Of a DNA stretch of 29,026 nt, positions 16,923 to 24,412 are shown piece after piece (position 1 is the stretch's first letter; each line of letters begins with the position of its first letter). Source of the stretch: Candidatus Faecalibacterium faecipullorum (lineage in GTDB: Bacteria > Bacillota > Clostridia > Oscillospirales > Ruminococcaceae). The DNA is taken from contig DWXX01000002.1 of assembly GCA_019118985.1 (NCBI GenBank), positions 1 to 29,026 of the forward strand. The letters are read 5' to 3'. The notes under the pieces were generated by a model. It ran no database searches and was not told the DNA's origin. It was given only the letters and a program-made list of their open reading frames with translations. The position numbers and the translations under genes are program-made.

Positions 16923-17486
16923 ATGACGAATGACCAGAACGGCCCCCGCATGACCGTTATCTGTTACGGCGACTCCAACACCTACGGCTACGACCCGCGC
17001 GGATGGCTGGGCGGGCGGTACGGCGCGGACAGCCGCTGGCCGGACATCCTGGGCCGGGCAACCGGCTGGGCGGTGGAGAACCACGGGCTGAACGGACGGG
17101 AGATCCCGCCGCAGCCGCCTGGCTTCCCGGCAGACACCGGGCTGCTCATCGTGATGCTGGGCACCAACGACCTGCTGCAGGGCCGCACCCCGGCCGAGAC
17201 CGCACAGCGGATGGAGCGCTTCCTCGCCGGGCTGACGCTGGAAGGCGGCAGGGTCCTGCTGGTCGCGCCGCCGCCGCTGGCCTTGGGCGAGTGGGTGCAG
17301 GAGCAGCGCCTGATCGACGGTTCGATCGAGCTGGCAGCGCGGTACCGGGCGCTGGCCGCCCGGCTGGGCGTCCGCTTTGCCGACGCAGGGGCATGGGGCG
17401 TGGGCTTCGCATACGATGGGGTACACTTTACAGGGCAGGGCCACCGGGCCTTTGCGGAAGGAATACGGAAGGAGCTTGCACCATGA
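16923..17486 (+). CDS. SGNH/GDSL-family hydrolase
   Basis: A serine hydrolase of the SGNH superfamily, which removes acyl groups from lipids, sugars or small esters. The nucleophile Ser18 lies in YGDSNTYG, a block II Gly/Asn region in NHGLNGRE, block III Asn in MLGTNDLL and the catalytic Asp165-x-x-His168 in YDGVHFTGQGH. No signal peptide is visible, so it is probably cytoplasmic. The length is 187 residues. ATG 16923 lies within the last bases of the restored upstream gene; a second in-frame ATG (MTVICYGDSN) nine codons later is an alternative start. It ends in a four-base ATGA overlap with the rhodanese gene. The substrate is unknown; the macrodomain context hints at ADP-ribose or acetyl-ester chemistry, which is speculation. 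Confidence 0.9.
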   Translation: MTNDQNGPRMTVICYGDSNTYGYDPRGWLGGRYGADSRWPDILGRATGWAVENHGLNGREIPPQPPGFPADTGLLIVMLGTNDLLQGRTPAETAQRMERFLAGLTLEGGRVLLVAPPPLALGEWVQEQRLIDGSIELAARYRALAARLGVRFADAGAWGVGFAYDGVHFTGQGHRAFAEGIRKELAP

Positions 17487-17863
17487 AGCGGATCGTATCT
17501 CTATTCTGCGCTGCCATACTGTTTTTGACCGGATGCGGAGGGAAGGACATGGAGAATTATCAGCAGATCAGCCAGGAGCAGGCCAAAGAGATGATGGACG
17601 CCGGCAGCGTCGTCATCCTCGACGTGCGGGAACAGTACGAGTACGACGCCGGGCACATCCCCGGCGCGGTGCTGCTGCCGCTCGGCGCCATCGATGAAGA
17701 GAGCGCCGCCGGCGTCATCCCCGACCAGGACGCCGACGTCCTGGTCTACTGCCGCAGCGGCAGCCGCAGCAAAAAAGCGGCCGCCGCCCTGGCCGAGCTG
17801 GGCTACACCGCCATCTATGAGTTCGGCGGGATCACGACCTGGCCGTACGAGATCACAGAATGA
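17483..17863 (+). CDS. Rhodanese-domain lipoprotein
   Basis: A single-domain rhodanese (sulfurtransferase fold) anchored outside the membrane. The N-terminus has Lys-Arg, a hydrophobic stretch and a lipobox LTGC with Cys18, giving a predicted lipoprotein. The domain shows ILDVREQYEYDAGHIPGA and the active loop VYCRSGSRSKKAA with Cys90. The catalytic Cys is present, so transferase or thiosulfate cleaving activity is possible. The length of 126 residues is typical. The start codon overlaps the previous stop (ATGA), and it is the last gene before a strong terminator. Confidence 0.92.
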   Translation: MKRIVSLFCAAILFLTGCGGKDMENYQQISQEQAKEMMDAGSVVILDVREQYEYDAGHIPGAVLLPLGAIDEESAAGVIPDQDADVLVYCRSGSRSKKAAAALAELGYTAIYEFGGITTWPYEITE

Positions 17864-17874
17864 GAATGAAACGA

Positions 17875-17909
17875 AAGCCCGGCAGCTCGTTTGAGCCGCC
17901 GGGCTTTTT
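17875..17909 (+). terminator. Rho-independent terminator of the macrodomain operon
   Basis: AAGCCCGGC and GCCGGGCTT form a G+C-rich stem around AGCTCGTTTGAGCC, followed by TTTTT, 12 bases after the rhodanese stop. It may also serve the convergent amidohydrolase gene. Confidence 0.9.
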
Positions 17910-17942
17910 CCGGTCAGGGCTTTTTCTGATCCCGCCCTGCCC

Positions 17943-18851
17943 TCAGCCGCCCCAGAAGACCTCCAGGGCGTTCTGGCGGAGGATGCGCTCCTTCTGTTCG
18001 GGGGCGAGGGCGGGGTCCTCCGCGATGGTGGCCACCAGGTCGCCGTAGCGGAACTGGCAGAGGTTCTGCGGCGCGTCGGTGCCGAAGAGCAGCCGGCCGG
18101 CCCCGACCGTCTCCACCGCGCGGGCGATGAACCGCCGGGTCACCGGGTAGGGCGGCGCATCGGGGCGGACGTTGTGCTGCAAAGACGCCAGGTCGAACCA
18201 GACGTTGGGCCCGGCGAGGGCCTCCAGCCCGGCGGTCATCTCTTCCATCTCGGAATGCTTGGGGGCCAGCAGGTGGCAGACCACGAACTTCATCCCGGCA
18301 TGGCGGCGGATCAGGCGGCGCAGCGCCCCGATCTGGCTGCTGGGGCTGCCCAGCTTGCCGATGTCGATGACAAAGACCAGCCCGTGCTCGTCGGCGAAGG
18401 CGGCTTCCCGCTCCATCACCTCGCCGTCCAGCCCAAAGACCGGGTGGGTGGCCATCAGCCCCGACCCGGTGCTGACCTCAAACTTGACCACCCGCATCCC
18501 CAGCTCTTCAAACAGGTGCCGGACGATGCCGTCCCGCCCCCGGCTGTAGGGGTCATACGCCCCCGCCGCCAGGAAGCGGCCGGGCCATTTCTGCTGCGCC
18601 TGCCAGCTGTACAGGTTCTGGAAGCCCAGATACCCGCCCTGCAGCAACACGGCGCGTTCCACGCCGTTGTCGTCCATCGTCTGCAGGATGCGCTCCGGGG
18701 TCGCCTGGTCGCCCCAGCCCGGCGGCAGCAGCCGGCAGACCGAGCCGTCGGCGTACATCCCCCGCCCTTCGCCGCAGCTGCGCAGCTCTCCCCCGGCGCC
18801 GGTGCCGGCGATGCACTGTACCAAATGGACATGAGCGTCAATGATCTTCAC
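17943..18851 (-). CDS. Amidohydrolase (metal-dependent TIM-barrel hydrolase)
   Basis: A member of the amidohydrolase-2 group (ACMSD/TIM-barrel), enzymes that hydrolyse or decarboxylate small cyclic or carboxylic substrates at a metal centre. The N-terminus carries the metal-binding DAHVH (Asp5, His7, His9). Further conserved pieces are VVKFEVSTG, FVVCHLLAPKH and the C-terminal LLFGTDAPQ with the catalytic-type Asp. The 302-residue length is normal. I choose GTG 18851 (product begins MKIIDAHVHL) with a purine-rich GGGGAAGGA just upstream; a longer frame to 18971 would read through a palindrome. The gene is convergent with the rhodanese operon. The substrate is unknown. Confidence 0.85.
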   Translation of the reverse strand: MKIIDAHVHLVQCIAGTGAGGELRSCGEGRGMYADGSVCRLLPPGWGDQATPERILQTMDDNGVERAVLLQGGYLGFQNLYSWQAQQKWPGRFLAAGAYDPYSRGRDGIVRHLFEELGMRVVKFEVSTGSGLMATHPVFGLDGEVMEREAAFADEHGLVFVIDIGKLGSPSSQIGALRRLIRRHAGMKFVVCHLLAPKHSEMEEMTAGLEALAGPNVWFDLASLQHNVRPDAPPYPVTRRFIARAVETVGAGRLLFGTDAPQNLCQFRYGDLVATIAEDPALAPEQKERILRQNALEVFWGG

Positions 18852-18924
18852 AGTCCTTCCCCTCCTTTTCCCCCAGTATACCTCACCCCAGCCCGCCTGT
18901 CCACCGGCTTTTCCCAAAACGAAA

Positions 18925-18963
18925 AGGCCAGTTCGGAAAAGTATACTTTTCGGAACTTGGCCT
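18925..18963. repeat. Long near-perfect palindrome between divergent genes
   Basis: AGGCCA-GTTCGG-AAAAGTATACTTTT-CGGAAC-TTGGCCT folds back on itself with one mismatch and one bulged base. The central 14 bases are a perfect palindrome containing TATACT on both strands. It lies between the divergent amidohydrolase and lipoprotein genes and could be a transcription factor operator or a bidirectional hairpin. Confidence 0.75.
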
Positions 18964-18995
18964 AAACACAAAGGATTTTAGGAGGAAGATAGCGT

Positions 18996-19571
18996 ATGCG
19001 CGCAAAAAAATTGCTGGCGTTGGCGCTGGCAGGTATGATTTTGGCCGGCTGCCTGTCCGGCTGCGATAGAACGATCATTGAACATCAGTTTCATACCAAC
19101 ACTGTGACGGATACTGAATATATTGAAGTTGGAAATTCAGGCAGTCAGCAAACGCTATTAACTAATTTTTTCACGGTTTATGATATTAGGGTTGTCACTG
19201 CTCTTAGTACCTGCGATGATGAGACATTTATGACGACAGTCGTGCCTTATATAAATAAGTCTGAAATTGCCCCAGCGGAAATCAAAAAATTTTATGACGG
19301 AGAACTTGATGAAGAGAAGAGGGCTGCGCATATATTTAAAGTAATTGAATATGATGGAACAGAGGAAGGTCTGTCATCTGCATGGGCAGAATGTATCAAC
19401 GCACTTTACAGTGCGGTATTTACATATGCTTCTGATCCAAACAATGCCTGGAATTGGGGACAATTTTGCGACAACGGCAGTTATGTAGGTCTTTTCGGCG
19501 TTATACACGAGCTAGAAGGTAAACATTATTGTGGCATGTATATGACACACATGAAGAATGTCACCTTATAA
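18996..19571 (+). CDS. Putative lipoprotein, AT-rich, unknown function
   Basis: A secreted lipoprotein of 191 residues. A Lys-rich start, a hydrophobic stretch and the lipobox ILAGC (Cys19; a second possible Cys23) are clear. The body is acidic and matches no family I know. Codon use is visibly AT-richer than all neighbours (TTT, ATA, AAA and GAA frequent), pointing to a different history. The start ATG 18996 has AGGAGGAAG at about 18980-18988. Twenty bases separate it from the next lipoprotein gene. The N-terminal EHQFHTNTVTDTEY and the segment EEGLSSAWAECINALYSAV echo EHRFDTTEYSAQAE and EEYLSVWYTQLGDVYSALN in that neighbour, so the two may be distant paralogues. Confidence 0.8.
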   Translation: MRAKKLLALALAGMILAGCLSGCDRTIIEHQFHTNTVTDTEYIEVGNSGSQQTLLTNFFTVYDIRVVTALSTCDDETFMTTVVPYINKSEIAPAEIKKFYDGELDEEKRAAHIFKVIEYDGTEEGLSSAWAECINALYSAVFTYASDPNNAWNWGQFCDNGSYVGLFGVIHELEGKHYCGMYMTHMKNVTL

Positions 19572-19591
19572 AAATGCAGTGGAGGCCCCCG

Positions 19592-20110
19592 ATGAAACTT
19601 AAAAAGTACATAACCATGTTCTTATCCGCCCTGCTGCTAGTGTGCCTGCTGGCCGGGTGCGCCCCGAACGTCGAGCACCGCTTTGACACCACCGAGTACT
19701 CCGCCCAGGCAGAAGCCACTATGCGGAATATCTCCCGCGAGCTTGCCCGGATGGACAGCCTGCTGGCAGGGCATAACGCGGAGCTGGACGCCGCTTTTGC
19801 CCGGTATGAGGACGGCAAACCCGGCCGGCCCGGCGGGGATGTGGCGGATACCGCCATTACCCGGGACGCCCTGAACGATTGGGCCGCCCGCCCCGGGCGG
19901 AGGCTGTACGTCTATGCCGAGAGCGGCGCGGCCATTGAAGAGTACCTGTCTGTGTGGTACACGCAGCTCGGCGACGTGTACAGCGCGCTGAATGCCCTGT
20001 CCGCCGAACAGTGGGAGAAGCTGGACGGCGAGACGGTGTCTGTCACCGGTATGCTGGTAAAAGCCGGCGGCAAGACCTATGTTGAGACCGAAGTGACCTG
20101 CGAAGGGTAA
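19592..20110 (+). CDS. Putative lipoprotein, copy 1 of an inverted duplicate
   Basis: A 172-residue lipoprotein: MKLKKYIT, a hydrophobic stretch and the lipobox LLAGC with Cys23, then a helical acidic domain (SAQAEATMRNISRELARM) and a C-terminal strand-like end (GKTYVETEVTCEG). Family and function unknown. ATG 19592 is preceded by GGAGG at 19581-19585; an upstream in-frame extension to 19529 lies inside the previous gene and is rejected. An almost identical gene is encoded on the opposite strand at 28443-28961, with 11 amino-acid differences, six of them at residues 9-24 (signal peptide and first mature residue). The similarity runs from the ribosome binding site to about 25 bases past the stop. 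Confidence 0.85.
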   Translation: MKLKKYITMFLSALLLVCLLAGCAPNVEHRFDTTEYSAQAEATMRNISRELARMDSLLAGHNAELDAAFARYEDGKPGRPGGDVADTAITRDALNDWAARPGRRLYVYAESGAAIEEYLSVWYTQLGDVYSALNALSAEQWEKLDGETVSVTGMLVKAGGKTYVETEVTCEG

Positions 20111-20128
20111 CAAAAAAGGATAGAGGAA

Positions 20129-20175
20129 AGCCCCCTCGGCTGCCGGTGGACGGTAGGCCGAGGGGGCTGTTTTGG
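20129..20175 (+). terminator. Terminator after lipoprotein copy 1
   Basis: AGCCCCCTCGGC (20129-20140) pairs with GCCGAGGGGGCT (20158-20169), followed by GTTTTGG. It sits between convergent genes and could act on both. Confidence 0.85.
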
Positions 20176-20183
20176 TTGGAAGT

Positions 20184-20846
20184 TCAGCGGATGAAGGAGG
20201 CGCTGAAGGACTGGAAGAAGAAAAACCGCTTGGCGGGTTTGTAGTCGATGTCGGGGACGTCGAAGAGGTAGCGTTCGGTGGCGTTGATGACGGTGGTGGC
20301 GCCGCGGGTGCAGATGCGGGGCAGCTTGCAGTCGTAGGACAGGTGGATGTGCCCGTGGACGAACCACTGCGGCTGCAGCTCATCCAGCAGCTCGTTGAAG
20401 CACTCGAAGCCGCGGTGGGGCAGGTCCTCGCCGTCGTTCAGCCCCCGGGCGGGGGCGTGGGTCAAAAGCAGGTCGACCCCGCCCAGACGCCGCACTTTGG
20501 GCCGCAGCTTGGCGATGCGGCGGCGCATGACGCGCTCGGTGTACTGGTAGGGGCTTTCCTGGTTGTAGCGCAGCGAGCCGCCCAGGCCCATCACACGCAG
20601 CCCGCGCCAGACGTACACCCCGTCGTCCACGCAGATGCAGCCGCCCGGCTCCTGCGCGGCGTAGGACTTGTCGTGGTTGCCGTGGACGTAGAGGATGGGC
20701 GCCGCGGTGAAATTGGTCAGAAACTCAAGGTAGGCGCGGGGCAGGTCTCCGCAGGAGAGGATCAGGTCCACCCCTTCCAGCCGCTCACGGCACTGCGGGC
20801 CCCATAACGCCTTTGAGGCCACATCTGAAATCGCTAGAATCTTCAC
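20184..20846 (-). CDS. Calcineurin-like metallophosphoesterase
   Basis: A two-metal phosphoesterase of 220 residues. The five motifs are visible in order: ISD near the N-terminus, CGDLPRAYL, VHGNHDKSY, LLTHAPARG and VHGHIHLSYD. Such proteins hydrolyse phosphomonoesters or phosphodiesters; the substrate is unknown. The start is a GTG at 20846 (product MKILAISD), with AAGGA close upstream; spacing is short. It lies 39 bases downstream of the BMP-domain gene on the same strand and is probably co-transcribed. Confidence 0.9.
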   Translation of the reverse strand: MKILAISDVASKALWGPQCRERLEGVDLILSCGDLPRAYLEFLTNFTAAPILYVHGNHDKSYAAQEPGGCICVDDGVYVWRGLRVMGLGGSLRYNQESPYQYTERVMRRRIAKLRPKVRRLGGVDLLLTHAPARGLNDGEDLPHRGFECFNELLDELQPQWFVHGHIHLSYDCKLPRICTRGATTVINATERYLFDVPDIDYKPAKRFFFFQSFSASFIR

Positions 20847-20885
20847 GTTCCTTCATGCTCCGTTCTGTTTGTTTTCCTGTGCTGT

Positions 20886-22847
20886 TTACTTTTTGGCCGG
20901 CGGGGTCAGGGTGTCAGTCTGGCCCTTGATGCAGTCCAGGCCGCAGATGTCCACCAGGGCCCGGGTCTTGGCGCTGAGCTGGTCGTAGGTGGGCAGCTCG
21001 CCCTCCACGCACTCGTCCAGCCAGTCCATCAGCATCAGCTCCTTGGGGGTGTAGACCACCTTCTGGGGCGAATGGACGGTGTGGCCCTGGGCGTAGGTCT
21101 TGGCCGGGAAGATGGTCAGCAGGCCGCTGTGCAGCTGGGTCTCCATCAGCCCCAGCAGCTGCAGCGAGCCGCCGGGCAGCCCTTCGCTGTACCGGATGCC
21201 GACCGCGCCGCTCTTCATCCCCCACCAGTAGTTGATGGCCTTGCCGGTGTCAGCGGCCTCATAGCTGCCGTTCAGGATAGAGCGGACGATCTCGGTGTAG
21301 AACACGTCCCACCGCCAGTCGGGCAGGGCCAGCGGGCGGATGACCCCGCCTGCCAGCCGCTGGCACAGCCCGTAGTCCCGGTGGAAGGTGGGGGCCTCGC
21401 GGCTGTCCCGGGCGTAGAAGAGGGTCACGTCCGGCCGGTCGGAGAAGTCGAGGGGATGGGCCGGGTCGGACAGGCAGGCCCACCGCAGCAGCACCCGCCC
21501 CTCGGGCCGGACCGACCGCAGCCCCTGCGCGTAGGCGTTGACGGCGGCGGGGATGCCATAGATGGGGTTGGAGGCCACATACCCCACCGTGCCGGTGGGG
21601 GACAGGATGCCGGCCAGCATACCCAGGATATACGCCGCCTCGTAGGTGCGGGGGTAATAGGTGCGCACCAGCGGGTGGGGCGTGTTGAGGGAGCAGTTCA
21701 GGAATTTGGTCTTGGGGTGCTGGGCCGCCACCTTGAGGCAGGCGGTGTGCATCCGCACGCTGGTCGAAAAGACCACGTCCGCCCCGTCGTGGGCCACCTC
21801 TTCCAGCACCTGCTCGGCGTCCACCTGGGGGTCGACATTCTCCCGCGAGGAGAGGATCAGCCGGTCGCCGAGGGCGTTGGCCAGCGCGTCCCGGCCCTTC
21901 TCATGGGCGCGAACCCAGGCGCTGGTCGCCTCGCTGTACTCATGCAGAAAGACCACCCGCAGCTCGCTGGGCCGGGTGAAGATGTTCAGCTTGGACAGCC
22001 CGGACAGCGGCTTGGTCAGGGGGCTCTCGCTCTGGGGCTCCAGCACCACCTCCACCGCCTGGTCTTTGGTCAGGACGGTGATCTCGTCCCACATCTTGGC
22101 CAGGTTCTCCTTGATCTGGGCGGGGGTGGCGTCGCAGGCGTCGGTGTAGCGGTAGACCGACAGGTAGACCAGCAGCGCGTCCCCCACCGTCAGGGGCAGC
22201 CGCGCGCCGCCCAGCGCCCGGAACTGCTGACGGAACTTGGTGTGCAGGGCGTTGAAGTTCTTGCGGTCGTCGTCGGTCCACTCCTCGTTCGAGGCTTTGC
22301 AGACCATCTTCTGCAGTTTGGCGTAGCTGCCCGGGCGGGAGAACTGGACGATGTTCACCTTGGACAGCTTGTAAAAGTCGAGGAACTCGTAGTAGATGCG
22401 GTTCTCCAGGCTGTCGTTGCGGGCGGGGATCAGCCGGACGACGGTGCCGGGGATGCTGGCCGCGTTGAAGTGCTTGAGGACGGAGACCCGCTTGTTCCCC
22501 TCCTCGATGTAGAACTGGTTCAAAAACTCATAGGCGGTCACCGGGTTGCGGATGCCCTCTTCCAGGTGGGCGTCGCAGAGCACCGACCACTTGGTGGCAA
22601 ACTCGGTGTCCTCGTCCAGCAGCGGCATGAAGTTGGGGGCAAAGGCGGTGTGCCGGCCGCTGGTCTTGGTGCCGACGATACTCTCGCTGGGCATGTTGAC
22701 AAGGCCGAGGGGCTCGGTGGCCACAATGTTCACGTTGACCAAAATGTCGTCCAGCACCGGCAGGTAGGGGTTCTGGCCGCGGGCTACATGGGCGCGGTAG
22801 TCCCTCTGACCTGCCTTGAGGGCGGACTTATATTCTTCCAAAGACAT
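20886..22847 (-). CDS. Cytosolic BMP-domain protein with an N-terminal ParB-like region
   Basis: A 653-residue protein whose C-terminal half (from about residue 310, ELRVVFLHEYSEATSAWV) is a BMP/Med-type periplasmic-binding fold: GADVVFSTSVRMH, AAQHPKTKFLNCS, YEAAYILGMLAGILSPTGTV and GYVASNPIYGIPAAVNAYAQG. BMP proteins normally bind nucleosides for ABC import. Here there is no signal peptide or lipobox, so the protein should be cytosolic. The N-terminal half includes FYIEEGNKRVSVLKHF, like the ParB/sulfiredoxin-type GNKR motif. ATG 22847 is supported by AAAGGAG six bases upstream; the longer TTG start at 22868 is rejected. A sensory role is possible but unproven. No permease or ATPase gene lies next to it. 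Confidence 0.85.
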   Translation of the reverse strand: MSLEEYKSALKAGQRDYRAHVARGQNPYLPVLDDILVNVNIVATEPLGLVNMPSESIVGTKTSGRHTAFAPNFMPLLDEDTEFATKWSVLCDAHLEEGIRNPVTAYEFLNQFYIEEGNKRVSVLKHFNAASIPGTVVRLIPARNDSLENRIYYEFLDFYKLSKVNIVQFSRPGSYAKLQKMVCKASNEEWTDDDRKNFNALHTKFRQQFRALGGARLPLTVGDALLVYLSVYRYTDACDATPAQIKENLAKMWDEITVLTKDQAVEVVLEPQSESPLTKPLSGLSKLNIFTRPSELRVVFLHEYSEATSAWVRAHEKGRDALANALGDRLILSSRENVDPQVDAEQVLEEVAHDGADVVFSTSVRMHTACLKVAAQHPKTKFLNCSLNTPHPLVRTYYPRTYEAAYILGMLAGILSPTGTVGYVASNPIYGIPAAVNAYAQGLRSVRPEGRVLLRWACLSDPAHPLDFSDRPDVTLFYARDSREAPTFHRDYGLCQRLAGGVIRPLALPDWRWDVFYTEIVRSILNGSYEAADTGKAINYWWGMKSGAVGIRYSEGLPGGSLQLLGLMETQLHSGLLTIFPAKTYAQGHTVHSPQKVVYTPKELMLMDWLDECVEGELPTYDQLSAKTRALVDICGLDCIKGQTDTLTPPAKK

Positions 22848-22935
22848 GTAAGGCTCCTTTCTTCCCAAAAGAGGACGGAAAGCCGATTCTTTCGATCATC
22901 TGACAGACGGGCGGGGCCGCCCCCGCCCAAAGGAC

Positions 22936-22964
22936 AGTATACCACACTTTTTGCGTTTTGTCTC
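22936..22964 (-). promoter_or_regulatory. Promoter of the BMP-domain/phosphoesterase operon
   Basis: On the minus strand GAGACA (22964-22959), a 17-base spacer and TATACT (22941-22936). The leader to the start codon at 22847 is about 80 bases. Confidence 0.65.
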
Positions 22965-23007
22965 TATTTGGGCCAACATCGCGCTGGGATACATCAGCCC
23001 CCGCCCC

Positions 23008-23036
23008 TTGCAATCCGCCCCGTTTTCAGGTAGGAT
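23008..23036 (+). promoter_or_regulatory. Promoter of the DUF1643/PAP2 pair
   Basis: TTGCAA at 23008-23013, a 17-base spacer and TAGGAT at 23031-23036, about 30 bases before the DUF1643 start codon. Confidence 0.65.
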
Positions 23037-23063
23037 AGAGAAAAAACGAAGGGGATACGATAC

Positions 23064-23627
23064 ATGGAACCTGCAACCCTGCCCGCGCTGGCCGCGGGGG
23101 AATACGCCGGCGGCCTGTGGTATTACGAGCCGCACGTCTATAAGCCCTACCGCTTTGTGCTGGGGCGGCCGGGGGCGCGGCCGCTGGTCTGCATCGGCAT
23201 CAACCCAAGCACCGCGCAGCCCGGCGCGCTGGACCCCACCGTCAAGAGCGTCGAGCGGCTGGCGGCGGCAAACGGCTTTGACAGCTGGATCATGTTCAAC
23301 GTCTACCCGCAGCGCGCCACCGACCCCAACGACATGGACGCCGCCCCCGACCGCGCCCTCTGCGACGAGAACCTGCGCTGGCTGGCCGCCGTGCTGGCGC
23401 AGACCGACCCCACCATGTGGGCGGCCTGGGGCACCCTGATCGAAAAGCGGCCCTACCTGCCGGGGCTGATGCGGGAGATGGTGGCCCTCACCCGGGCCAA
23501 AGGCGCCCCCTGGGTCACCTTCGGCAGGCGCAGCAAGAAGGGCCACCCCCACCACCCCCTCTACCTGCGCAAAGACGCCGTCCCCGAGCCCTTCGACGTC
23601 GAGGGCTACCTCGACAGCTGCTTCTGA
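23064..23627 (+). CDS. DUF1643 domain protein
   Basis: A 187-residue cytoplasmic protein of the DUF1643 family, whose biochemical role is unknown. Typical motifs are CIGINPSTA (followed by Q-PGALDPTVKSV), the MFNVYPQRATDPNDM block and WAAWG. The family has also been seen near mobile elements and DNA-modification genes, but here the context is a PAP2 phosphatase 18 bases downstream on the same strand. ATG 23064 lies behind a purine-rich GAAGGGG. Confidence 0.88.
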   Translation: MEPATLPALAAGEYAGGLWYYEPHVYKPYRFVLGRPGARPLVCIGINPSTAQPGALDPTVKSVERLAAANGFDSWIMFNVYPQRATDPNDMDAAPDRALCDENLRWLAAVLAQTDPTMWAAWGTLIEKRPYLPGLMREMVALTRAKGAPWVTFGRRSKKGHPHHPLYLRKDAVPEPFDVEGYLDSCF

Positions 23628-23645
23628 CCGCGAAAGGAGGCCCCC

Positions 23646-24152
23646 ATGCGCCCGCAGCAGTACAGCAAAATCTACGACTGGTTCACCGCGCGGCCGGCCG
23701 CGCTGGCCGCCCTGCGGCTGGCCGGCGGGGCGCTGCCGGCGGTCTTTGCCGGGGGGTATCTGCTGCTGCTCGGGCTTCTGGCCGGGCGGTGGGCCGCCGG
23801 TCTTGATTCTATGCGGCCGCTGGCCCGGGCAGTCCTCGCGCCGGCGGCGGCTTTTGCGGGGGGCAGCGGGCTGCGGGCCGCCCTCGACTTTCCCCGGCCC
23901 TATCAGCAGCCGGGCTTTACCCCCCTCATCCCCAAGGGGACGCGGGGGCGCAGCTTCCCCTCCCGGCACGTCCTCAGCGGGGCGGCCATCGCCATGGCCT
24001 GGCTGCCGGTCAGCCCGGCGGCGTCCGCCGCCCTTGCCGCGCTGACCGCGCTGCTGGCTGTGCAGCGGGTGCTGGCGGGGGTGCATGCCCCCGCCGACGT
24101 TCTCGCCGGGGCGGCCTTCGGCGCGCTGATCGGCGCGCTCGCCCTGCTGTAA
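23646..24152 (+). CDS. PAP2-family membrane phosphatase
   Basis: An integral membrane phosphatase of the PAP2 superfamily (phosphatidate or undecaprenyl-pyrophosphate phosphatase type). The three motifs are present in compact form: RAALDFPRPY, FPSRHVLSG (catalytic His) and RVLAGVHAPADVLAG (second His, Asp). Several Ala/Leu/Gly-rich spans surround them. The 168-residue length is near the small end of the family. AAAGGAGG before ATG 23646 is strong. The substrate is not determined. Confidence 0.9.
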   Translation: MRPQQYSKIYDWFTARPAALAALRLAGGALPAVFAGGYLLLLGLLAGRWAAGLDSMRPLARAVLAPAAAFAGGSGLRAALDFPRPYQQPGFTPLIPKGTRGRSFPSRHVLSGAAIAMAWLPVSPAASAALAALTALLAVQRVLAGVHAPADVLAGAAFGALIGALALL

Positions 24153-24155
24153 CAA

Positions 24156-24192
24156 AACTGCCCCCGCAGTCAGGCTGCGGGGGCAGTTGCTT
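24156..24192 (+). terminator. Terminator between PAP2 and the feo operon
   Basis: A perfect 14-base-pair stem, AACTGCCCCCGCAG (24156-24169) with CTGCGGGGGCAGTT (24175-24188), and a loop of five. The T-run is weak on the plus side (GCTTTC). On the minus side the stem is followed by TTTTGTT, so it may also end the feo operon. Confidence 0.85.
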
Positions 24193-24221
24193 TCTGTGGC
24201 TTTCGAGGGGGGACGGGCCGG

Positions 24222-24392
24222 TCAGCGGCAGCCGTGGCAGCTGCCGTCGCAGTGGCCGCAGCCGCCGGAGCAGCCGGCGCACTTGCCGCTGCGCATATCA
24301 CGGATGACCGAGCGCACCGCCAGCCCCGCCGCGCCGAATACGACGGCGCCCACCACGATGGTGGAGAGGTTGGCTGTGAGGAATGCAAGCAT
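24222..24392 (-). CDS. FeoB-associated Cys-rich membrane protein
   Basis: A small protein of 56 residues: one membrane span (STIVVGAVVFGAAGLAVRSV), then a basic RDMRSGK and a Cys-rich tail with six cysteines (CAGCSGGCGHCDGSCHGC). This is the FeoB-associated Cys-rich family, found immediately after feoB in many Firmicutes; it is thought to help iron transfer or FeoB assembly. The ATG at 24392 has GGGAGG about seven bases upstream and lies 20 bases after the feoB stop. The gene is easily missed because other frames are open across it. Confidence 0.92.
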   Translation of the reverse strand: MLAFLTANLSTIVVGAVVFGAAGLAVRSVIRDMRSGKCAGCSGGCGHCDGSCHGCR

Positions 24393-24412
24393 GGTAACTT
24401 CCCTCCCGGGGG

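Noticed and set aside
21072..23033. 653-codon open frame on the plus strand
   Set aside because: It is antisense to the BMP-domain gene, rich in Gly, Val, His and Gln with no domain, and results from strong third-position G+C bias.
22896..24155. 419-codon open frame antisense to DUF1643 and PAP2
   Set aside because: Arg/Gly/Pro-rich composition, no start signal, spans two real genes and their promoter.
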